Source of the DNA: Sternotherus odoratus | Lineage: Eukaryota; Chordata; Testudines; Kinosternidae | Length of the DNA: 64,000 nt | Reading direction: 5' to 3' | NCBI GenBank assembly: GCA_032164245.1 | Contig: JAVMKO010000001.1 | Coordinates: 76,505,892-76,569,891, forward strand | In this document: piece by piece, positions 34,501-43,713 of the stretch | Layout of the letters: each line of letters begins with the position of its first letter | Position numbering within the stretch: position 1 is the stretch's first letter | The notes under the pieces: generated by a model | Told to the model about the DNA's origin: nothing | Databases searched by the model: none | Seen by the model: only the letters and a program-made list of their open reading frames with translations | Position numbers and translations under genes: made by a program

Positions 34501-35191
34501 GGCGGAACCCTGATTTCAATGCCTGTGTTCCAGACTCTGTCCCGTTTCTTGTGGTAAATGTCTATCAGGGCTACAATGGAGCTGTGTGGTCAGCCTGCAA
34601 TTTGGACATTTCTAAAATCTCTGGTTTCTCTGGTCTCCTGAAAGGATTTGTTTGGATATGTGGGAGAAAAGGCAGCCCAGGAATTTTGTCAGGCCCTTGG
34701 CATGCTGAGTCCCATAACCTAGAACTTCTCCTAATGGGGAGATCAGACTAAATAAATGATCCATGGGTGTGTTTCCCTCATCACTATCAGTTCTGGCTTA
34801 TGAATTCCATTACTGGAATACTCCATATTTATAAGCTGAAAACTGAGTCAAAGGGTGGTGGTAGAATCTGCTTAACAATTAGCATAACAACATTGCAAAA
34901 CCTCGACGATACTCACTGTCCTCACTTTATTTTCAGCCTTCACTTTCCCCTGATCTACAGAAGTCTGAGCCACTTGCACATTTCACAGCAGAGTGCTACA
35001 AAATTTACTGCCTGTTACTTCTTCAGAACCCATCCATTAAAGCTGTGTGGCCCACAGAGGAAAGAATCCCAATCTCTTGCATACAGCATGTGGACAATAA
35101 AAACGTGGAGGATGGGATGCCATTAAACTTTCTGTGGCCCGTGCTGGCATGTGGGAGACTAGTATATAAGAAAGCTGTAATCTATGATTAA
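25584..35191 (+). CDS. Mieap (SPATA18)-like protein, tandem copy B
   Basis: The ATG at 25584 has A at -3 and G at +4. Exons read 25584-25684, 28051-28140, 28618-28680, 29879-29959, 31301-31496, 33253-33363, 33853-33942 and 34937-35191 (TAA). Joined this way they give 328 residues in one frame. The equivalent of copy A exon 5 (30682 onward) is left out: its acceptor AG is now AT and it has an in-frame TAG. Because that exon is 93 nt and phase 2-2, skipping keeps the frame. The N-terminal third is charged and coiled-coil-like (RTRMEQRVKYVEDKL, AEKRLEVLQERL). The rest resembles the Mieap C-terminal domain: VLEMYNGLRTHEWEKAKC, FSKCEEELSQRLERIF, HLKHLYFNYGEDIYQ, ECYKIYCLLLLQNPS and LNFLWPVL. Mieap works in mitochondrial quality control; the role of this paralogue is unknown. 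It has the better claim of the pair to be functional. Confidence 0.72.
26379..26966. mobile_element. hAT-like element private to copy B
   Basis: A perfect 8-bp duplication, AGCTAGCT, is at 26371-26378 and 26967-26974. The ends CAGTGGTTCTCAAACTT and TTTGAGAACCAATG are inverted repeats. The GC-rich interior is a degenerate tandem of GCCAGCAGCCCG and GGCAGGAGC blocks. Open frames within it are composition artefacts. Confidence 0.85.
27001..27201. mobile_element. Short hAT-like element, CATAGGCGCCGA family
   Basis: The ends CACAGGCGCCGACT and GTCGGAGCCTATA are imperfect inverted repeats. CTTGTGGT (26993-27000) and CTTGCGGT (27202-27209) match at 7 of 8. It lies in intron 1 of copy B and is absent from copy A. 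Confidence 0.75.
27726..27850. mobile_element. TAGGGTGACCAG MITE in copy B intron 1
   Basis: The termini TAGGGTGACCAGATGTCCC and GTCTGGTCACCCT are inverted repeats. Copy A has the empty site at about 7567 (TTTCACGAAGAC). Only CACG is duplicated around the insertion here, shorter than the 8 bp seen for its relatives at 35498 and 36577. Confidence 0.75.
30682..30778 (+). pseudogene. Dead exon 5 of Mieap-like copy B
   Basis: It aligns with copy A exon 5 (10694-10786). The acceptor CAG has become CAT (G to T at 30681). Codons matching CAT CAG in copy A read AAT TAG, a stop at 30719-30721. Further indels follow near the 3' end. The flanking introns are nearly identical to copy A, so the loss is recent relative to the last exchange. 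Confidence 0.8.
34120..34345. repeat. MITE private to copy B
   Basis: Absent from copy A at the equivalent place (about 16937). The ends GGGCAGATCTACA and GTAGTGTAGCTG are related to the TGTAGACC-type termini of turtle MITEs. The interior contains TGTAGCGCTTCAGCG and CTACGAGAGGCAG. Confidence 0.5.
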
Positions 35192-35237
35192 GTGGAATGG
35201 CTGTTTGGAATCCAATGGTTCCTCTGTGTTATAAAAC

Positions 35238-35243
35238 AATAAA
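35238..35243 (+). promoter_or_regulatory. Poly(A) signal AATAAA of Mieap-like copy B
   Basis: AATAAA lies 46 bp after the stop codon at 35191, matching the position in copy A. Confidence 0.7.
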
Positions 35244-35339
35244 AAAATAGTGAAACAGCAGCCTTGCAGTTTGTGTCTTTTTTAAAATGCCCTGGTTTTA
35301 ATTCTTGTAGCATATACGCTGGAAGGGGATGTGACACAG

Positions 35340-36480
35340 AGATCACTGGTGCCTGCTCGGAAAGGGTTCACTGCTTTATTGCAGCAAATCCTAACAGACT
35401 TGACAAGCTCACTATACGTTGCACACAGCTTCCATAGTAGTTATCCATAACGAATGCCATGAAAGGTCTCAAAACCAGTGTCACGCTGGGTCATTAATAG
35501 GTGACCAGACTGCAAATGTGAAAAATCAGGACAGAAGTAAGGAGTAATAAGAGCCCATATAAGAAAAAGACCCAAAAATCAGGACTGTCCCTATAAAATC
35601 AGGACATCTGGTCACCCTAGTCATTAATAGGGTTGTGAAATGTGCGCACAGATATTATGTGATAAGTAATGGGCCTGTACTGGCAATATGTTGAGATTCA
35701 GCATCAAGGTATGAGTCGCCAACTAAAAAGAAAGGCAGATTTTCTTCCAGGCAGGAGATATGTGTCTTTCTCTGCCAAAATGTAAATTAAGATTGTAAAA
35801 TAACACAATGGAATCCCCATCTACACAGGAAGTCAGAGACGTGTGAAGTCAGTAGAGAAGAACACACTGGAAAAAAACAAGTGATGGGGAGTGATACCGC
35901 CCCTGACTAGAGACAATTAATGTTGGGAGATGTAGGGAAAAGACAAAAAGATACCCTTTTATCCTGCACCTAGGAAGTAAATGAACAGTGATTTATGTTC
36001 ATGAAACTGGGATCTCAGCCAGCCTGAGCTGAAATGCTGCAGAAAAGTCTTTGGGTAAAATAAACTTCTTTAGAAAGCGGTTTGACTCGTGTAGTTAAGT
36101 TTAGTCTCTAAAAAGCATATATTAATTTTTTTTGTATATGTAACCATTCTGTTTCCATTAGCTGTACTCACTAATCATTTGAATCTCTGTTCTTTGTTAA
36201 TAGTTAAATAGCTTAGTCTTGTTTTTACTATAAATATGAGTGCTGGTGTGTTAAGCAAAGCAGGTAATCCTGAGATAAGTCATTCAAGTTGGTATGTGCA
36301 CTGTCCTTTTGAGGAGAGCAGGCTGGTATTTCTGTGAGAGTGTTCGGTGGATAATGTGCTGGATGCTACAGTTGAATGCCTCAAAGGAGCTTGGGCACTG
36401 GGGTATACCTATTGCTAACCTGCAAGGTTTGGGTGGCTATAAGGCTATTGGTATTAAGGAACTGACACTCAGCTAAGCAC
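35340..36480. repeat. LTR-like repeat block downstream of copy B
   Basis: The part 35960-36480 resembles 32060-32640 within copy B. A MITE (35498-35619) is inserted in the left part. No coding sequence. Confidence 0.4.
35498..35619. mobile_element. TAGGGTGACCAG MITE with 8-bp duplication
   Basis: GTCATTAA at 35490-35497 and 35620-35627 is an exact duplication. The ends TAGGTGACCAG and CTGGTCACCCTA are inverted repeats. Confidence 0.8.
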
Positions 36481-36576
36481 AGGCGAGTTTCCCTCTCATG
36501 GGAGGTGGGTGGCTGAGTGGGGGAATAACATAGTGACTTACAGTCCTAGGCTTTTGCAACAGATCAGTTACACAAA

Positions 36577-36680
36577 TAGGGTGACCAGATGTCCCGATTT
36601 TTGGGTCCTTTTCTTATATAGGCTCTTATTACACCCCCACCCCCATCTTGATTTTTCACATTTGCTGTCTGGTCACCCTA
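36577..36680. mobile_element. TAGGGTGACCAG MITE with 8-bp duplication
   Basis: TACACAAA at 36569-36576 and 36681-36688 is an exact duplication. The ends TAGGGTGACCAG and CTGGTCACCCTA are exact 12-bp inverted repeats. Confidence 0.85.
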
Positions 36681-37237
36681 TACACAAATGCTACACACAG
36701 CAGGAGGCCCGGTTCTTTTATTTTGTAGCATCATCTGCATAGGAGACATTTGATTGCATGCTCCTGGTTAAGACCACTGGGACTAAAATGTTGCATTCCT
36801 GCCCTTCCATCAATAACTACAAATGAATGGCTCTGATCCAGCAATCCTTTCTCAGGCAAAACTTGTACTGACTTCAACAGGAGTTTTGTCCAATTATGTA
36901 CAGCAGGACTGGGCCCCAGGCCATTTAAGCACAGGACTTACAATGGATGGCAATGATAGTGGGCCTGAAAAAGTCATCTATCTGCTTCAATCAGATAATG
37001 AAGTCAGAGTCCTCTTCCCTCCCAGAAATGCTCTCCCTCCTATGCAGGCTTCTCAGCATGTGCTCATAAGCTTGGAACTATGGCTTGGGAAGGCAGTTTA
37101 TGAAATCCAATGCAAGGAACTAGATGAAAGTGACCAGTCTCACTTGTTTGTCTTGTTACTGAAGGACTGGCAAATGATTGGATTCCCTCTTAATATTCCT
37201 TAGTGGGTGCTTGGCTTCTCTGGGGGAAATTCTTCAA

Positions 37238-37311
37238 CATCCATTTTCAGGAACTGAAATATGCCATCCAGCGCCTTGTCGAAATGCTTTTTAGTAGACA
37301 TGCTCTTACAG
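37238..37311. repeat. 74-bp segment duplicated exactly inside the Harbinger element
   Basis: All 74 bases recur in the same orientation at 39541-39614. On the minus strand both copies open with MSTKKHFDKALDGIFQFLKM, which I do not recognise. The surrounding 36700-38190 has no identifiable gene. Confidence 0.85.
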
Positions 37312-38192
37312 AAGAAACAATCCAGATCTGAATGGAGATAGACAAACTGACCTGCAAACCACCATAACAAACACCATTCTACTGCAATGCTTGGAAGGCT
37401 GTGAGAACCCATGGCTATCATGGTTTGATTGCTCATTTCTGTTTGCCCCTTCACACCTTTCTACTCCTGGAAAGCAAAACATGGACACGGTATTATCCAC
37501 TCAGCCTGACCTATTAACTTCTGCATCTAACTTTGGACTCTCCAAGATTCCCATCTTCCAGCAAATTATCTAGCATCTCATCTTAGAATTATAGGACAGG
37601 ACAAGAGTACAATTTCCAAGTCAACATAATGTACTATTTATTATGGTATAACATGCCTTGGTTAATAAAACATAAAATGAAAATAAAGAGGCTGAAAGTT
37701 AATCCAAGTTACACTGTTCTTTTCTATTTGATCAGTCAATAACACAGTGACTACAGTATTTGTATTGATAAAGCACCTCTCACACAAAGTACTACACATT
37801 TTAGTGTCATTTTAAAATAGTCAGGGAGGAGTTAAAACAAATCGCAAGGAGGAGTGACTTCCAGAAGATCACTTAAGTGAGAACCCAAATGCCCACCACC
37901 TGGTCTGTAGTGGAGGGATCCCTGAAAAGCTGGTGATGTCAGAAAATAAATATAACCCGGAGAAAAAGGCTCCAGAATGAGATCTTGAATCTGGCCAGGG
38001 TCTGCACCATTAAGAACCCAAATCCCCAGCTGTTGTCAATTGTTGCCGCTCCACTGATGTCACAGAGTGACAATGATTTACACCAGCTGGGGAGCTGACC
38101 TAAAATTTTAAAAAAAACTATCCAGGCCAAATTAAAGTCCAGTTCCTGCTTTGCAGCCAGTCAGTGTAAAGAATGCAGGGTGTGCCTAACAT

Positions 38193-38588
38193 CATAGGTG
38201 CCGACCCCCATGGGGTGCTCCGGGGCTGGAGCATCCACAGGTAAAAGTTAGTGAGTGCTCTGCACCTACCAGCAGCCAGCTCCCCACCTCACCGCCTCCT
38301 CTGCCTTCTACACTGACCTGCTGAGTCCCTGCTTCTCTGCCTACATCCCAGCCTATGCCACTGCCAAACAGCATAGCAAGCTCCCGGAGGGAAGGGAGGA
38401 GCAGGAACATATTGTGCTCAGAAGAGGAGGCAGGAAAGAGGCTGGGCTGGGGTGGGGATTTGGGGAAGGAGTTGGAATGGGGTGGAGCAGGGACTGGAGG
38501 GGGCAGGGCAGAGGCGGAGTCAGGGTGGGGCCAAGGGTGGGCGTGGGGGTTGAGCACCCACAGGCGTGAATAGAAGTCGGCGCCTATG
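38193..38588. mobile_element. hAT-like element, CATAGGCGCCGA family
   Basis: CCTAACAT (38185-38192) and CCTAACAC (38589-38596) match at 7 of 8. The ends CATAGGTGCCGAC and GTCGGCGCCTATG are inverted repeats with one mismatch. Confidence 0.8.
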
Positions 38589-38897
38589 CCTAACACGATC
38601 ATAGCTGCCAACAGCCCTGACCAACAGAAAGTGAAATGGGTAAAAACCTCAGAAAGACAAGAAGTCCAGATAAATACGTTGGCATTTAAATGGTACTCCA
38701 GTCCTCTGCCTGCGCCAAAGTGAGCTGGAAAACTTAGAGAATGGATTTTCACATGCGACTTCCAGTACTTCTGGCTTCTGAAAGGTGAGAAATACCAGCA
38801 AGACCATCTTTGCTCATAGCATAAGACAGCTTTCCATTTTGGTCCTGCCTGGACATTCCAGGTGGAAAGTGAATAAACCAACCAAACTTTTCTAATA

Positions 38898-40660
38898 GGG
38901 TATGTCTTCACTACGAAATTAGGTCGATTTCCTTGCAGTCGATTTTTGGAAGCACATTGTATAAAGTCGATTTTGTGCGTCCCCACAAAGCACAGCAAGT
39001 CGGCAGTGTCTGTCCACACAACTGTGGCAAGCGTCGACATAGCGAGTGGTGCACTGTGGGTAGCTATCCCACAGTTCCCGGAGTCCCCAGCAGGCACCAT
39101 TTTGAGTGCTGCACTGTGGGTAGGCATTTCATTATTTCACACCCTTTTTTCACGCCGCCAACACCATTTTGAGCGGTGCACTCTGGGTAGGCATCTCATT
39201 ATTTCATGCCCTTTCTCTGCGCTGCGCTGACGCCATAGCAGTGCAAGCATGGAGCTTGCTCAGGCCACCACTTCAGTACTGGCGTTGTGAACACCTTGCG
39301 CATTGTTGTGGACTTTATGCTGCATCGTCTGCAGAGGAAGGCGATCCGGAGACAACTGTGCTTTCAGGAAAGTGACAACAGTGATGAGTACATGGATCTG
39401 GACCTGCACACGGACAGGGACACTGATGGTTTTGAAAGTAGGGGGTCCGGCAATCTGGCAAATTTGGTGGCAATGGGGCAGGCTCATGCTATGGAACGCC
39501 GATTCTGAGCCAGGGAAACAAGCACTGACTGGTGGGATCGCATCCATTTTCAGGAACTGAAATATGCCATCCAGCGCCTTGTCGAAATGCTTTTTAGTAG
39601 ACATGCTCTTACAGCACCATCACACCCCCGCCTTCCACCCCCCTAGGGTCAGATATGCCTGAGCCCAGGGTGCACAGTAGGACACGTGTACACCCCTCGG
39701 GCCTAGGATGCTTTATCTTATCCCTAAAGGCACACTCACCAGAGGTTCCTTCACTGGCTGGGGTACCGCCCTGGGATGGCTGTGAGGGTAATGGCTCCAG
39801 GGTGATAAACAGCTCCTGGCTGTCTGCTAACAGTGATATTTCCTTCCTCATCACCTTCGTCGTCATCTGAATCCTCATGCCTGAGGATTACCCCATCGGT
39901 GGAGTCCACAGACACCGGTGCGATGGTGGTGGGGGCACCTCCCTCCCCCTTATCTGATTCAGTTCGTTGTAGAACCAGCATGTCCTCAGCGGTCCCCCAG
40001 AGCGTCCGTTTGCCTCTTTGGCTTTCTGGAACGCTTGCCTCAGCTCCTTAATTTTCACGCAGCACTGTTGGGTGTCCCTGTTGTGGCCCCTTTCCAGCAT
40101 GGCCTTGGAGACTCTTGCAAACATGCTGGCATTCCGTTTGTTGTTACGGAGTTCCAACATCACGGATTCCTCTCCCCAGATAGTGATCAGATCCAACACC
40201 TTATGTGTGGACCATGCTGGAGCTCTTTTCCTCTTGTTGGTCTCCTGTGCTGCTGAGCTCTGCATGGTGAGTGACCTGTGCAGGTGAGCTCGCCATGCTG
40301 GCCAAACAGGAAATGAAATTCAAATGTTCCCGGGGCTTTTCCTGTCTACCTGGCCAGAGCAGTGAGTTGAGAGTGCTGTCCAGAGTGGTCACAGTGGAGC
40401 AGTGAGGCTGCCCAGAGCGGTCAGAATGGAGCATTGTGGGACAGCCGCTGGAGGCCAATAATGTCCCCATGCATCCTCACTACTCCACAATCGACCCAGA
40501 GAGGTTGATTTCAGTGCTGCTACTCTTGTCGGGAGGCGTACAGAAATCGATTTTGAGGGCCCTTTAAATCGATGCAAATGGCAGCCGTGTGAGGACAGGT
40601 ACAGGTTTATGTCGACTTAACGACGCTAAAGTCGACGTTAAGCCGTAGTGGGGACCAGGC
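38898..40660 (-). mobile_element. PIF-Harbinger element, transposase deleted, Myb/SANT frame kept
   Basis: The termini GGGTATGTCTTCACTACG and, in reverse complement, GCCTGGTCCCCACTACG are imperfect inverted repeats. A short plus-strand relic at about 39466-39540 (TATGGAACGCCGATTCTG) corresponds to the start of the transposase region of turtle Harbinger elements. It is cut off by the 74-bp filler at 39541-39614. The accessory Myb-like gene remains on the minus strand. Confidence 0.75.
39888..40265 (-). CDS. Myb/SANT-like DNA-binding protein of the Harbinger element
   Basis: The product is 125 residues from the ATG at 40265. Residues about 12-95 look like the Myb/SANT-like (trihelix-type) domain of Harbinger accessory proteins: KRAPAWS, then VLDLITIWGEESVMLELR, MFARVSKAMLERGHNRD and CVKIKELRQAFQKAKEANG. 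The three W/F/Y-anchored helices are visible. In active elements this protein binds the element ends and brings the transposase to them. The acidic tail expected next is in another frame (DSDDDEGDEEGN near 39860), and a third frame holds the last part. The gene is therefore frameshifted and is unlikely to be functional or domesticated. Confidence 0.7.
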   Translation of the reverse strand: MQSSAAQETNKRKRAPAWSTHKVLDLITIWGEESVMLELRNNKRNASMFARVSKAMLERGHNRDTQQCCVKIKELRQAFQKAKEANGRSGGPLRTCWFYNELNQIRGREVPPPPSHRCLWTPPMG

Positions 40661-41965
40661 ATCAATCTCAACATGGTTCTTGTTTTGGTTCAAGTAGGTT
40701 CCTATAATAGCTGAACTGGCCCACCCATTCCTAGTACAGGTTTGCAAAAATGTCTATATTGATGACCAGACATAGAGACACTGACACAGCTATCAGGCTG
40801 CAGCCATAGTAAGCTTGGCATAGCCCACAATATGGCACAGGGGACAAAGGCGACTTAATGCCATTTTACACATCCTGGATTCTGGGGCAGCGAGCTGTTC
40901 TGGTGCCAGAGCGGCCTCTGGTGGGCAAAAGGTGGAACTGCAGCACTACTGGGGCAAACTGTATTTTAGGCGGGAAAATACAAAATTATTTGGGACAAAA
41001 GAATTCTGCACATCCACAGATGTGCAGAATTCCTCCAGGAGTAATGGTGTGCAGAGAAAGTGCACCTACTTCTATACCATTTCAGGGGCTGTAGCAAACC
41101 CAGCCTGCATGGCCAGAGAGTGCAGAAGAGGGAATGAGGCCATGACATGGCTTCAGTCCTTCTTTCTGTGCATCCCTGTGGAATACGGAGGGAACGCTCT
41201 CCATTTGCAGGACTGCAGTTGTCCCAGACCCTTAAATAGGCGCCTTATCAGGGACGGCTCCAGGCACTAGCGTCCCAAGCTCACGCTTGGAGTGGCCAGC
41301 GTTGGGGGATGGTGCGCCATCCATGATTTTTCTATAATTAATTCCTAGCTTTTAAATTACATTAATTGCTGTCAGCATCCCTCTCTGTATGTATGTGTTT
41401 ATTTTAATAGCTGCTTTCACTGCCCCTCTAAGGCAGGTTGGCTTTTTAACCAATGTATCCTTCTTTCTTCACTGTGGGAGCGTGGGTTGGTTCTGCATAT
41501 TTAAAAGGTCAGCCTCAGAAAGGCAGGATGGGAGGGAAAATGTTCCTGTAAGAAAGTGACCCCGGCTCAGGAGTTAGCAGAAAGTCACCAAGGAAGGTGT
41601 CCTAAGGAAGAGGCTCCTTTGGTGTGGGGCTTGTTATCACTCTCTCCCAGGGAGTGTAGAGGGATGACCCTTCAGAAATGGGAGGTGTTGTGGAGGGGAC
41701 AGTCTCTCCTACATGATTTCTAGGGATTGGGGAACTGATCCCACTGAAATGTAACAAAGCAGGGTAAGCACCCAGAGCAGAAGCTGGCCTGGGGACTTAA
41801 GAGACTGCTGCAGCTTCTAATAAACATTGGGGAAGACAACCTACTCAGCAAAGTCAGGCTCATAATTCTCCTGTAAGGGCTTTCTGACCATGCGCCAGCA
41901 AGGGCCCGCTGGTGAAGCACACAGCCATCTCCGCACAGGTCGCCTCACCAGCCCCTGAATCTAAA
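40661..41965. other. Gene-free repeat-like spacer
   Basis: I see no exon with consistent splice sites. A short palindrome, AGAATTCTGCACATC and GATGTGCAGAATTC (41001-41034), forms a near-perfect hairpin. Confidence 0.4.
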
Positions 41966-42150
41966 AGGGCTTGTCTTCACTATCGCGGATAGAAATCGAT
42001 CTTCTGGCAATCGATTTATCGCATCTCATCAAGACAAGATAAATTGATCGCCAGTGGCGCCCCCGTCGACTCTGGAACTCCAGCTCCCTGAGAGGCGCAA
42101 ACTGGAGTTGATGGGGGGAGCGCACCGCTGACCGCCGCCACCATGAGGAA
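41966..42150. repeat. Truncated Harbinger-type MITE
   Basis: The left end AAGGGCTTGTCTTCACTATC and the interior CGACTCTGGAACTCCAGCT match the complete element at 55255-55548. The right end is missing. Confidence 0.65.
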
Positions 42151-43123
42151 ATGCAAAGTCTCCTAGATTTACAGTAAAAGCTTGCAAAGTTTGGATTTAC
42201 ATGTATGCTTTGCACAGTTACCTCCTTTTTTGTCTGCTTGTGAGTGGTTCCTCTCCCCCACAAGTTCCCCAAAAATATTTAAAAGTGTATATCACACCCA
42301 TTAATGTTTTGCAGTATCTGTCTAGCTGGTGAAAGGTATTGCAGCCTGGCTTGCCTAGACACATTGTACAACCAAAAAAAATCCACACAGCATAGATGCT
42401 GAAAGTGGGGGGTGCTACCACACCCCTCAGCTTGATGTGGTTTCCATTATGTAGCGGGTTTACAGTTTGATTCAATAGCTATCAGCTACCTCCCTCCCCC
42501 TACACACACAAAACACTGTACAAATTGTTCCAGCACTCCTGCCATATAGAGCTGATTTTCTTTCTTTCTTAGCCCTTAGTTATTGCGGTATACGGCTAGT
42601 TTAGTTACTACCTACAATTGCCCATAACCCCAGCCTGACTCCAGATGTCCAGTACCTTACCCCTCAATCTGTGTATGTTTTCATGTTGAACATTAGCTTT
42701 AATAAAAATTTTAACCGTGTTGGCATCTTGTTTATTGTATTTGATAACTGGGACGTACATTTCATTATATTACGTTTCCCACTAATTCCTCTTGGTTTGA
42801 AGAAGTCCAAGACTTTTAACTGCCAGGCAAAGATCTTCCCGTTTGCCTCGATCTGTTCCACGACAATCACACATCTGTCGTTCACCCATAAAACGGAAAG
42901 GGTCTGCTCATGTGTTTTTTTTAGCGTTACAAAAGTGTGTCAACGCAGCCCCCTCGGTTCGTTTTGTTGCCCCCGTAACGCGCCCGGATCCGAGAAGGAA
43001 ACAGTTTCCGCAGGGCTCTGCCGAAAAACGCGCCACTCCGTCCCCGCGCACAGTGCTGCTGCACCGAACCGGGAAACGCGCGCAAAGGCTGCGCAGCAAA
43101 CAGCCCAGGAACGCAGCGCTCTC

Positions 43124-43137
43124 CTTGTCTTTGCTAC
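43124..43137 (-). terminator. snRNA 3' box of RNU12
   Basis: On the minus strand GTAGCAAAGACAAG lies 18 nt after the RNA 3' end. It fits the loose 3' box pattern (GTTTN0-3AAARNNAGA) that directs Integrator-dependent 3' end formation. Confidence 0.6.
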
Positions 43138-43155
43138 ATCAATAGGGGGTGAGAT

Positions 43156-43304
43156 CGGGCAGATCACGGCACCCGGGCATCTCACTAAGTAGGCGAGTCA
43201 CCCTGGGGGCGACCTGTGCCCGCGCAAAAATTCTTCTCACATTAGCAGTGAGGACCCGGGCGTCACCCCGGATCGTTATTTTCCTTACTCATAAGTTTAA
43301 GGCA
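43156..43304 (-). ncRNA. RNU12: U12 snRNA of the minor spliceosome
   Basis: The 149-nt minus-strand sequence is U12 snRNA, which pairs with the branch site of U12-type introns and binds U6atac and U4atac partners in the minor spliceosome. The 5' end TGCCTTAAACTTATGAGTAA holds the branch-site recognition element (GAGTAAGGA). GGAAAATAACGATCCGGGG and CGCCCGGGTCCTCACTGC follow as in vertebrate U12. An Sm site AATTTTTG lies near 43228, and the molecule ends GATCTGCCCG at 43156. Human U12 is about 150 nt. A promoter (PSE, octamer, ZNF143-like site) and a 3' box are present, so it looks like a functional gene, not a dispersed pseudogene. RNU12 is divergent from POLDIP3 in human too. Confidence 0.95.
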
Positions 43305-43348
43305 TGGCGAGCTACTCGCGCGGCCGGAGGGGGGAGCCGAGACGGACG

Positions 43349-43366
43349 CTTTGTCAGTCAGAGTGA
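43349..43366 (-). promoter_or_regulatory. Proximal sequence element (PSE) of RNU12
   Basis: TCACTCTGACTGACAAAG on the minus strand lies at -45 to -62 from the RNA start. It fits the vertebrate PSE pattern (TCACCNTNACTNNAAAAG) bound by SNAPc. There is no TATA box at -25, as expected for a Pol II snRNA gene. Confidence 0.75.
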
Positions 43367-43504
43367 GCAGGGTGGCAATGCCACCCCGGATCCAGATCAC
43401 GCCGGAACGTGGTTCTAGATCCTTCTAATGCTTCCACGTGCGTCTCTTTTCAGCGGCAGAGCTGTTTTCGGGGTAGAAATCGGCCACGGGAACCGCCGCC
43501 GCTG

Positions 43505-43512
43505 ATGCAAAT
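43505..43512. promoter_or_regulatory. Octamer of the RNU12 distal sequence element
   Basis: ATGCAAAT, an exact Oct-1 octamer, lies about 200 bp upstream of RNU12, the usual DSE position, and about 200 bp upstream of the POLDIP3 ATG. Confidence 0.75.
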
Positions 43513-43526
43513 GAGGATACTTCGGC

Positions 43527-43544
43527 CGCACAGCATCGCGGGAA
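43527..43544 (-). promoter_or_regulatory. ZNF143/Staf-like site
   Basis: On the minus strand TTCCCGCGATGCTGTGCG fits the Staf/ZNF143 pattern at 15 of 18 positions. ZNF143 sites commonly accompany the octamer in snRNA enhancers. Confidence 0.55.
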
Positions 43545-43713
43545 CCGCGCGCCTTTCCTTGACTCCGTCTTTGGAGCGCGCCCCCGCCTGGGAGGGGCCG
43601 CGCGGGGTCGCGCCGTTGCCGCGCGGAGCTGGGAGGGGAAGCGGAAGCGGAAGCAGTTTAGTGTCATGTCCGGGCCTCGCTCGCTGCGTCTTGTCTCTGG
43701 GCCCCGCGACAAG

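Noticed and set aside
38192..39127. Minus-strand open frame of 311 codons, the longest in the window
   Set aside because: It crosses the hAT element 38193-38588 and enters the Harbinger end; it has no domain, no splice context and biased composition.
39888..40265. Myb/SANT protein as a domesticated host gene
   Set aside because: The frame is shifted before its acidic tail and sits between Harbinger termini; it is a transposon accessory gene.
42671..43192. Plus-strand open frame of 173 codons upstream of POLDIP3
   Set aside because: It overlaps the U12 snRNA gene and its 3' box and owes its length to CpG-island composition.
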